This document shows positions 9,030 through 15,832 of a DNA stretch of 64,000 bases, piece after piece (the stretch's first letter is position 1; each line of letters begins with the position of its first letter). The stretch lies in NCBI RefSeq assembly GCF_934295145.1, contig NZ_CAKRAS010000007.1, positions 1-64,000 on the forward strand, read 5' to 3'. Source of the stretch: an uncultured Eubacterium sp. (GTDB taxonomy: Bacteria; Bacillota; Clostridia; Lachnospirales; Lachnospiraceae). A model generated the notes under the pieces. That model did not search any database, was not told the DNA's origin, and was given only the letters and a program-made list of their open reading frames with translations. Made by a program: the position numbers and the translations under genes.

Positions 9030-10082
9030 ATGGGAAAGCAGACGCAGCAAAAATCTCTATCCAATCCGGAAATTGCGTCATTCTGCGGTGAAATGTCCAT
9101 GATCTTAAAATCCGGCATCTCAGCGTTAGAAGGTCTGGAACTTCTGATGGAAGATACACAAAACGAACCGGAAAAGGCACTGATCGATGAAATGTATCAG
9201 GCCATGCTGGCAGGAGATGCCTTTGCGGATGCACTGGAAAAGACCGGTGTATTTCCATCCTATCTGGTCCGAATGACACAGATTGGTGAGGAAACCGGAC
9301 GTCTCGACGATGTCATGGAATCCCTGTCACAGCACTACAACCGGGAGGATTCCTTAATCCGTAATATCCGGAATTCTCTCTCCTACCCTCTGATTATGAT
9401 CATTATGATGTTTGTGGTCATTGTAATCCTTGTGACAAAAGTTATGCCTGTCTTTCATCAGGTATTCCGGCAGCTTGGCACGGAAATGACGGGACTTTCC
9501 CGTGGCATTCTCATGATTGGTAACGGACTTTCCCGTTATGCGCTGGTTTTTATCGTGCTGATCGTAGGCCTGGTGGCATTTGGCATCTACCTCACCCGCA
9601 CAGCAAAGGGGCGTGTCCTGCTCGGCAAATTGGGGCATGCCTTCCGTCCTTCCCGTGATGTTTCCGAAAAATCCTCGATGTGCCGTTTTGCAGGTGCTAT
9701 GGCACTGGCATTAAAAAGTGGCCTGACACCGGAACGTGGACTGGAGTTTTCCCAGAATCTGATCGAAGATGAATATTTCCGTCAGAAGATTGCAAAATGC
9801 TGTGAAGAAATGGAAAACGGTACCGAACTTTCCACCGCACTGGTCAAAACCGGTGTATTTACCGGTGTGTACGCCCGCATGACTTCCATTGCCGGAAAAT
9901 CCGGTAGGATGGATGAAGTGATGGAACAGATCGCGGACCGATGCGAAGAGGAACTGAATGAGCGAATCACCTCCTTTATCGCAATACTGGAACCAACTCT
10001 GGTCATTATCCTTTCCGTAATCGTCGGAATCATCCTTCTGTCCGTCATGCTGCCGCTGCTTGGCATTATGGCTGGTTTATAA
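9030..10082 (+). CDS. pilC: PilC/GspF-type inner membrane platform protein
   Basis: A 350-residue protein with two copies of the type II secretion F domain (about residues 15-140 and 210-340), each with the MxxIGExxGxLDxVM-like motif (MTQIGEETGRLDDVM and MTSIAGKSGRMDEVM), separated and followed by three hydrophobic segments. It would form the membrane platform of a type IV pilus or secretion pseudopilus. The ATG at 9030 has GGAGG nine bases upstream. It sits between the lipoprotein and small pilin-like genes, with 16 bases to the next gene. Confidence 0.88.
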   Translation: MGKQTQQKSLSNPEIASFCGEMSMILKSGISALEGLELLMEDTQNEPEKALIDEMYQAMLAGDAFADALEKTGVFPSYLVRMTQIGEETGRLDDVMESLSQHYNREDSLIRNIRNSLSYPLIMIIMMFVVIVILVTKVMPVFHQVFRQLGTEMTGLSRGILMIGNGLSRYALVFIVLIVGLVAFGIYLTRTAKGRVLLGKLGHAFRPSRDVSEKSSMCRFAGAMALALKSGLTPERGLEFSQNLIEDEYFRQKIAKCCEEMENGTELSTALVKTGVFTGVYARMTSIAGKSGRMDEVMEQIADRCEEELNERITSFIAILEPTLVIILSVIVGIILLSVMLPLLGIMAGL

Positions 10083-10098
10083 CAGGAGGTGACCCCCG

Positions 10099-10452
10099 AT
10101 GCTTCATCGAAAAAAGGAACGCTTTTATCACGGCAGACATGCGCATCCCTTCCGGAATCTGTGCCTGTCCCTGCTCGTATTTTTCTGTATCTGCGGATTG
10201 TTTTTCAGCGGCATCTCACACATGTCCGCCCAGGCAGTCCAGGAACAGAAATCCAGTCTGGAAAATGCCCTCTGGCGCGGCGTGACCCAATATTATACGC
10301 TGGAAGGACGCTATCCGGAGACGCTGCAGGAGCTGAAAGACACTTGCGGCATCCAGTATGACACAACCCTCTTTTTTGTGGATTATCAGATCGCAGGAGC
10401 CAATATCCTGCCGGATATCACAGTGATTGAACGACAGGAGGCACGAAAATGA
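10099..10452 (+). CDS. Small membrane-anchored pilin-like protein
   Basis: A 117-residue protein with a basic N-terminal tail, one hydrophobic segment at about residues 22-42 and a C-terminal extracytoplasmic part (EGRYPETLQELKD, then a short beta-rich end). The layout resembles minor pseudopilins, and EGRYPETLQEL recalls the ALxxGxYPxxLxxL stretch of pilin-like proteins, but a classic prepilin G/FTLIE cleavage site is missing. AGGAGG lies 11 bases upstream and the gene overlaps the next by four bases. Confidence 0.6.
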   Translation: MLHRKKERFYHGRHAHPFRNLCLSLLVFFCICGLFFSGISHMSAQAVQEQKSSLENALWRGVTQYYTLEGRYPETLQELKDTCGIQYDTTLFFVDYQIAGANILPDITVIERQEARK

Positions 10453-10934
10453 AACACAGGAACGAACGCAGACATGTCATTGATTTTTTGTTTCCTCTGG
10501 CACTCTTTTTTGTACTGACTGCAACTTCTGTAGCGTTGGTGGTACTGGCCTCCGGTATTTACAGCCGGCAGGTTGCTGACTCGGAAGATTCTTTTTCCAG
10601 CCGCACGGCACTGTCCTACGTGACAGAAAAGTTGCATCAGAGTGACGAATATGGTGCCATTGATGCAGGAACCTTTGATGGCCAGGATGCTATTATCATT
10701 CATCAGACTTATGCGGATCAGCCATATACCACTTACCTGTATCAGTACGATGGATATCTCAGAGAACTTTTCATTCGGGAAGATGTCTCTGCCAGCGCAT
10801 CCGCTGGCCGCAAGATCCTGTCGGTAAAGGACTTTGCATTTGAAGAATCACAAAATGGTCTTTTTCACCTGTCCTGTACCAACGAGGATGGCAGCATTTC
10901 TGATACTTATGTCAGTGTCAAAAGTACACCGTAA
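10449..10934 (+). CDS. DUF4860-like pilus operon protein
   Basis: A 161-residue protein with a basic N-terminus, one membrane segment at about 13-37 and an extracytoplasmic domain (FSSRTALSYVTEKLHQSD, then a beta-rich end). The pattern resembles the DUF4860 family found in clostridial type IV pilus operons; I rely on recall of the pattern, not a search. It overlaps the preceding gene by ATGA and is followed after 16 bases by the next pilin-like gene. A minor pilin-like role is inferred. Confidence 0.6.
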   Translation: MKHRNERRHVIDFLFPLALFFVLTATSVALVVLASGIYSRQVADSEDSFSSRTALSYVTEKLHQSDEYGAIDAGTFDGQDAIIIHQTYADQPYTTYLYQYDGYLRELFIREDVSASASAGRKILSVKDFAFEESQNGLFHLSCTNEDGSISDTYVSVKSTP

Positions 10935-10950
10935 CCAATAGGAGAACGTT

Positions 10951-11478
10951 ATGAAACGAACACCTGCAAAACGTTCCAGCTTGTTTTTACTGGAACTGAT
11001 CATAGCAATTTTATTTTTCAGTCTGACCTCAGCGGTCTGCGTGCAGATTTTTGTACGGGCCCATCTGATCAGTCGTCAGACCCGGGAACAGAATATGGCC
11101 CTGGAAAAAATATCCGGACTTACAGAAGTCTTTCTCGCCGGTGATTCCATTCAGGATCTGCCGGGAGTTACTTCTGATACTTCTGCTGATTCCTCATCTT
11201 CTTCGGAAAATACTGCTGCCGGTTCAGATACAGACAATTCCACTCCGTCAGAGGTTTCCGAATACCTGATCTATTATGATGCAAACTGGCAGATCTGCAA
11301 TTCTGGCGAGGCAAGTTATCGGATTCTGATTCAGATTGAACCACAGGGAGCTCTGCAGCACGGTACTTTTTCTGCTGAGCGCGTTGGAACTGATCATACA
11401 ACAAATTCTGATTCCATGATTTATTCCATGGAAACAGATTTCTGTCCGGCACCGGGAAAGGAGACGTCACATTCATGA
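10951..11478 (+). CDS. Pilin-like membrane protein with a Ser-rich insert
   Basis: A 175-residue protein with a basic leader (MKRTPAKRSS) and LFLLELIIAILFFSLTSAVCVQIF, which includes the hydrophobic helix and Glu expected five residues into a type IV pilin (LLELIIAILFF). A Ser/Asp-rich low-complexity stretch at about 70-100 is followed by a small beta-rich domain. AGGAGA precedes the ATG. It is the most pilin-like of the four small proteins and overlaps the next gene by four bases. Confidence 0.65.
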   Translation: MKRTPAKRSSLFLLELIIAILFFSLTSAVCVQIFVRAHLISRQTREQNMALEKISGLTEVFLAGDSIQDLPGVTSDTSADSSSSSENTAAGSDTDNSTPSEVSEYLIYYDANWQICNSGEASYRILIQIEPQGALQHGTFSAERVGTDHTTNSDSMIYSMETDFCPAPGKETSHS

Positions 11479-11939
11479 GAAAAAAGAAACACGAATCCTG
11501 GCCGGGATTTCAGATTGGTACTTCTTATCTGCTGGTCATTTTTATCATTCTGTGTCTTGTGACCTTTGCAACCTTATCACTGTCCAGTGCGTTAAAAGAC
11601 CAGTCCTACACACAGAAAGTTGCTGATCATCAGACCGCTTACGCCTCTGCAAGCGCCAAAGCATCTGCCCGACTGGCAGATATTGATACTGCCCTTCAGT
11701 CAGAAACACCTTACATGGCATTACAGGAAATCAATGATATCACCATCACTGATGAGAATAGCGAATGGCTGATCAGCTATACAATTCCAATGACAGACAG
11801 CCAGAATCTGGAAGTTTCCATACTGGCAGATCCATCGGATGGCTCCCGCCGCGTCGTATGCTGGAAAGAAGCTGCCGCATCGCAGTGGACACAGCAAACA
11901 ACCCTTCCGGTACTTGGAAGCGGAGCAAGTAAAGATTAA
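11475..11939 (+). CDS. Pilin-like membrane protein, PilX-like layout
   Basis: A 154-residue protein: basic N-terminus, one membrane helix at about residues 16-38 (TSYLLVIFIILCLVTFATLS) and an Ala/Gln-rich coiled region (YASASAKASARLADIDTAL) before a short beta-rich end. It overlaps the previous gene by four bases and ends 19 bases before pilT, so it belongs to the operon. No enzymatic motif is visible; a minor pilin or assembly role is inferred. Confidence 0.6.
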   Translation: MRKKKHESWPGFQIGTSYLLVIFIILCLVTFATLSLSSALKDQSYTQKVADHQTAYASASAKASARLADIDTALQSETPYMALQEINDITITDENSEWLISYTIPMTDSQNLEVSILADPSDGSRRVVCWKEAAASQWTQQTTLPVLGSGASKD

Positions 11940-11958
11940 AAATGGGGGAACTATTATC

Positions 11959-13014
11959 ATGAATTTAAATGAATTATTGCAAAAAGCAGTCACCGATCAT
12001 GCATCGGATATCTTTATTGTCGCCGGTCTTCCACCTTCCTATCGTGCAAACGGGCGGATTCTTCGCGAACATGAAGAAAAACTGATGCCAAAAGAGACGC
12101 AGGCCTGTGTCGAAGAAATCTACAAATTAGCCGGAGACCGTGACATTTCCAATTTATTAAAACGCGGCGATGACGATTTTTCTTTTGCTATTCCGGGCCT
12201 GTCCCGTTTCCGTGTCAGCGCTTACAAACAGCGTGGCGCCCTTTCCGCAGTTATCCGTGTCATCACCTTTGAACTACCGGATCCGAAAGATATCGGCATC
12301 CCACAATCCGTCATGGATTTTTCCGGATTATCGAAAGGTCTTGTTCTGGTCACTGGTCCTGCCGGAAGCGGAAAATCAACGACCCTCGCCTGTCTGGTCA
12401 ACCAGATCAACCACACCATGGAAAAACATATTATCACATTGGAGGATCCGATCGAGTATCTGCACCGCCACGACAAAAGTATTGTCAGCCAGCGTGAGAT
12501 CAGTATCGATACCCAAAGCTATGTCAAAGCCCTGCGCGCTTCCCTGCGTCAGAGCCCGGATGTCATCCTGCTTGGAGAAATGCGTGATTATGAGACCATC
12601 GACGTGGCCATGACAGCTGCCGAAACCGGCCATCTGGTATTTTCCACCCTTCACACCATCGGTGCTGCCAATACCGTGGACCGTATCATTGATGTCTTTC
12701 CAGCCAACCAGCAGCGTCAGATTGCAGTTCAACTCTCCATGGTGCTTCAGGCGGTTATCTGTCAGCAGCTGATCCCCTCGGTAGACGGCACTCAGGTTCC
12801 TGCTTTTGAGGTCATGACCGTGACACCGGCCATTCGAAATATGATTCGAGATAACAAGATCCCGCAGATTGAGGGGACCGTATATTCTGCAAATAAAGAA
12901 AACATGCATTCCACTGATTACAGTCTGCAGATGCTTGTCAAAGAAGGAAAAGTTGCTCCTGAAGTGGCACTTACATATGCGTCCAATCCAGAGATGTTAA
13001 AAAAGAAGCTTTAA
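11959..13014 (+). CDS. pilT: PilT-type pilus retraction ATPase
   Basis: A 351-residue hexameric-type secretion ATPase. The N-terminal domain begins LNELLQKAVTDHASDIFI, as in PilT. The ATPase core has Walker A GPAGSGKST (about residue 137), an Asp box LEDPIEY, Walker B SPDVILLGEMRD and a His box TGHLVFSTLHT. PilT hydrolyses ATP to depolymerise pili. The chosen ATG is at 11959 behind GGGGGAA; the longer frame overlaps the previous gene by 100 bases. No PilB extension ATPase, prepilin peptidase or PilMNO is encoded in the operon, so this enzyme either works with genes elsewhere or powers the system alone. Confidence 0.9.
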   Translation: MNLNELLQKAVTDHASDIFIVAGLPPSYRANGRILREHEEKLMPKETQACVEEIYKLAGDRDISNLLKRGDDDFSFAIPGLSRFRVSAYKQRGALSAVIRVITFELPDPKDIGIPQSVMDFSGLSKGLVLVTGPAGSGKSTTLACLVNQINHTMEKHIITLEDPIEYLHRHDKSIVSQREISIDTQSYVKALRASLRQSPDVILLGEMRDYETIDVAMTAAETGHLVFSTLHTIGAANTVDRIIDVFPANQQRQIAVQLSMVLQAVICQQLIPSVDGTQVPAFEVMTVTPAIRNMIRDNKIPQIEGTVYSANKENMHSTDYSLQMLVKEGKVAPEVALTYASNPEMLKKKL

Positions 13015-13340
13015 AAAAATGTCCATACAGCCATATTCTCATATTGCTCTCTGGTTCCATCAGCCTCGCAACCTCCTGTAATAATACGTATTTTTCGTCT
13101 CCTCATGTACAATCGGTTTTATTTTATATCGTTTTTTCATATTATGTCAATATGATTAGTATATTATTTTATAATTGATATTTCTATTTCGTATTACTGC
13201 TTCTAATATAAGTTTGATAACTAATGTAAATATCGTAAACATTTGTATTATTTAACAAAAAAGCTCTTTCTTTCTTCCTTGAAAGACGTTATAATGTGTG
13301 AGTTACTCATTTCATTTAACAAACTAAGGAGAGGGAAGTT
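13015..13340 (+). other. AT-rich leader of the purine permease gene
   Basis: No gene is seen here. A perfect TATAAT lies at 13290-13295, about 45 bases before the permease start, but the matching -35 is poor (TTTCTT region). I looked for a purine riboswitch, given the downstream gene, and did not find the conserved core. Confidence 0.4.
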
Positions 13341-14723
13341 ATGTTAGAAAAATTTTTCAAGCTCAAAGAAAACGGCACAAATGTCAAAACTGAGATTATT
13401 GCCGGAATCACAAGCTTCATGACCATGGCATACATTCTGGCAGTCAACCCAAGTATCATGTCTGCCGCCGGTATGGATCACGGAGCTGTCTTCACTGCAA
13501 CTGCACTGGCTGCATTTATTGGTACACTCGCAATGGCACTGTTTGCCAACTATCCATTTGCTCTGGCACCGGGTATGGGTCTGAATGCGTACTTTGCTTA
13601 TACCGTAGTTCTCGGTATGGGTTACAGCTGGCAGTATGCTCTGGCTGCTGTTTTCGCAGAAGGTATCATCTTCATCGTTCTGTCCCTGACAAACGTACGT
13701 GAAGCAATCTTCAATGCGATCCCGCAGAATCTGAAATCTGCAGTCAGTGTTGGTATCGGTCTGTTCATCGCATTTATCGGTCTTCAGAACGCACACATCG
13801 TTATCGGCGGTTCCACACTGCTTCAGCTGTTCTCTGTAGACGGCTATAATCAAGTAAATAACGTAAATGCTACATTTAATGATGTAGGAATTACTGTTCT
13901 GCTTGCGATCATCGGTATCATCATCACTGGTGCTCTGGTTATTAAAAATGTCAAAGGAAATATCCTCTGGGGTATTCTGATCACATGGGCACTGGGCCTG
14001 ATCTGTCAGGGTGTCGGACTGTACGTTCCAAACCCGGAACTTGGTTTCTACACGCTGATCCCGGATTTCAGCAACGGTCTGTCTATCCCGAGTATTGCTC
14101 CGATTTTCTGTAAAATGGATTTCTCCGGTATCTTATCACTGAACTTTGTGGTTATCCTGTTTGCATTCTTATTCGTAGACATGTTTGATACCATCGGAAC
14201 TCTGATCGGTGTATCTACAAAAGCAGGCATGCTGGACAAAGATGGCAAGCTTCCACGTATCAAAGGAGCATTACTGGCTGACGCTGTTGGTACTACTGCT
14301 GGAGCTGTTCTCGGTGTTTCTACAACCACAACATTCGTTGAGAGTGCTTCCGGTGTATCCGAAGGTGGTAGAACAGGTCTGACATCTATTACAACAGCCA
14401 TCCTGTTTGCACTGTCTCTGCTGTTATCCCCGATTTTCCTTGCCATCCCGTCCTTCGCGACAGCTCCGGCACTGGTAATCGTAGGATTCTACATGCTGAC
14501 AAATGTGGCAAATATCAACTTTAATGATGTCATCGAGGCAATTCCATGTTATATCTGCATCCTGGCAATGCCGTTCTTCTACAGCATTTCCGAAGGTATC
14601 TCTATGGGAGTTATCTCTTACGTGGTATTAAATGTTATTACAGGTAATGCAAAGAAAAAGAAGATCAGTCTGCTCATGTATATTCTGGCAGTATTGTTTG
14701 TTCTGAAGTATATATTCCTGTAA
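13341..14723 (+). CDS. NCS2/AzgA-family purine permease
   Basis: A 460-residue polytopic membrane protein. Signature stretches are NVKTEIIAGITSFMTMAYIL near the N-terminus, NYPFALAPGMGLNAYFAYTV, FLFVDMFDTIGTLIGV and GVSTTTTFVESASGVSEGGRTGL, all characteristic of the AzgA branch of nucleobase transporters (adenine, guanine or hypoxanthine, proton-coupled). AAGGAGAGGG lies just upstream of the ATG. It stands alone between a weak promoter and a strong terminator; the exact purine substrate cannot be read from sequence. Confidence 0.9.
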   Translation: MLEKFFKLKENGTNVKTEIIAGITSFMTMAYILAVNPSIMSAAGMDHGAVFTATALAAFIGTLAMALFANYPFALAPGMGLNAYFAYTVVLGMGYSWQYALAAVFAEGIIFIVLSLTNVREAIFNAIPQNLKSAVSVGIGLFIAFIGLQNAHIVIGGSTLLQLFSVDGYNQVNNVNATFNDVGITVLLAIIGIIITGALVIKNVKGNILWGILITWALGLICQGVGLYVPNPELGFYTLIPDFSNGLSIPSIAPIFCKMDFSGILSLNFVVILFAFLFVDMFDTIGTLIGVSTKAGMLDKDGKLPRIKGALLADAVGTTAGAVLGVSTTTTFVESASGVSEGGRTGLTSITTAILFALSLLLSPIFLAIPSFATAPALVIVGFYMLTNVANINFNDVIEAIPCYICILAMPFFYSISEGISMGVISYVVLNVITGNAKKKKISLLMYILAVLFVLKYIFL

Positions 14724-14760
14724 AAATTCATTCTGTATATCAGATGTTGGATGCTATTCC

Positions 14761-14799
14761 AAAAAACTCCCGGGAGGCGATTCCTCCCGGGAGTTTTTT
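14761..14799. terminator. Bidirectional terminator
   Basis: A 17-bp perfect stem (14761-14777 with 14783-14799), GC-rich in its upper half, flanked by A and T tracts, lying between the converging permease and EamA genes. It can serve both. Confidence 0.9.
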
Positions 14800-14818
14800 G
14801 TTGTTTGCTTCGTATTTA

Positions 14819-15730
14819 CTATGCGGTTTCTCCTGCCTTTTGCACGTTTTCCCCGTTTCCTTCTCCGCCGGATTCCGACAGATTGGAAATAATTACGGCA
14901 ATCAGGATAATGATACAGCCTGCCACCATGCGCGGTGTGATCACTTCATGCAGAATGATAATGGAAAACAGCGTTCCAAATACGGACTCCATACAAAGTA
15001 TGATGGCTGCTTTTGTTTCTTCTACGTACTTCTGACATGCGGTCTGAAGCAGATAACAGATGGTCGTGCTGATCACAGCGAGATATAAGACGCTAAGCCA
15101 TCCCTTGGTCGTAACCTGAAAATCGGTCTCTCCAAATACAAACATGCTGATCATGGAAAGCACAAATGCGGTAAACATCTGAACGAGATTCAACACTGCT
15201 GCCGGATATTTTTTTACAAATTCTCCGGTCAGGAAAATCTGAAATGCAAATCCTACGGCGCAGAAAAGTGAGAGCAGATCTCCGATGCCAAGTGTCAGAT
15301 TGCCGTTCAGGGAAAGCAGCGCGACTCCTGCCACTGCCATAATCGCCCCGATAATTCCTTTTACGCCGACTTTCTTTTTCAGAATCACAAATGCAATAAA
15401 CGGTACGATGACGACGTTCAATGCGGTAAGAAATGCATTTTTGGAAGGGGTTGTATACTGCAGGCCGACAATCTGCAATGCAAATCCGGCAAACAGTGTA
15501 AGTCCCATCAGCATACCTGCCTTGACCGCCCCTGCGCGATTCTCAATCTTTGCTTCTTTTTTCCGATGTCCCATGCTTACCAGACCCATCAACACTGACG
15601 CAAGCAAAAATCTGATCATCATGATCTGAAATGGTTTCATACTTTCCAATGCCATGTCACTTGCCACAAAACCGCCTCCCCAAATGACGGTCACAAGTAT
15701 GAGTCCTCCGATTGCAACTCCTTTTTTCAC
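14819..15730 (-). CDS. EamA/DMT-family transporter
   Basis: A 303-residue membrane protein of ten predicted helices in two EamA repeats. Marks are VTVIWGGGFVASDMAL at the start, QYTTPSKNAFLTALNVVIVP and the C-terminal LQTACQKYVEETKAAIILCMES stretch. The family exports or imports small metabolites such as amino acids. GTG at 15730 is preferred: AGGAGG lies 8 bases upstream. The longer frame starts at 15766 inside the adjacent repeat, which shows the repeat has come to lie right in front of the gene. The substrate is unknown. Confidence 0.85.
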   Translation of the reverse strand: MKKGVAIGGLILVTVIWGGGFVASDMALESMKPFQIMMIRFLLASVLMGLVSMGHRKKEAKIENRAGAVKAGMLMGLTLFAGFALQIVGLQYTTPSKNAFLTALNVVIVPFIAFVILKKKVGVKGIIGAIMAVAGVALLSLNGNLTLGIGDLLSLFCAVGFAFQIFLTGEFVKKYPAAVLNLVQMFTAFVLSMISMFVFGETDFQVTTKGWLSVLYLAVISTTICYLLQTACQKYVEETKAAIILCMESVFGTLFSIIILHEVITPRMVAGCIIILIAVIISNLSESGGEGNGENVQKAGETA

Positions 15731-15759
15731 ACTAAAATCCTCCTCTTTTTCTATTCTTT

Positions 15760-15832
15760 CAAGCATGCCCTCGGCATTCTTGCTGCGAGATGCACGTCAT
15801 GCAATGCATGACATATTCTTCTGTGCATCTCT
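15760..15832. repeat. Two-hairpin intergenic repeat, copy A
   Basis: A 73-base element differing from copy B (22721-22793) at one position. Read on the minus strand it has an outer stem GAGATGCAC/GTGCATCTC enclosing AGAAGAATATGTCA on the 5' side and an inner hairpin, then a second hairpin (AAGAATGCC-type stem). It begins at the last base of the lacZ stop codon, so it probably forms the 3' end of the lacZ transcript. Confidence 0.85.

Noticed and set aside
13015..13340. Purine riboswitch before the NCS2 permease
   Set aside because: The conserved junction core and pairing P1 were not found.
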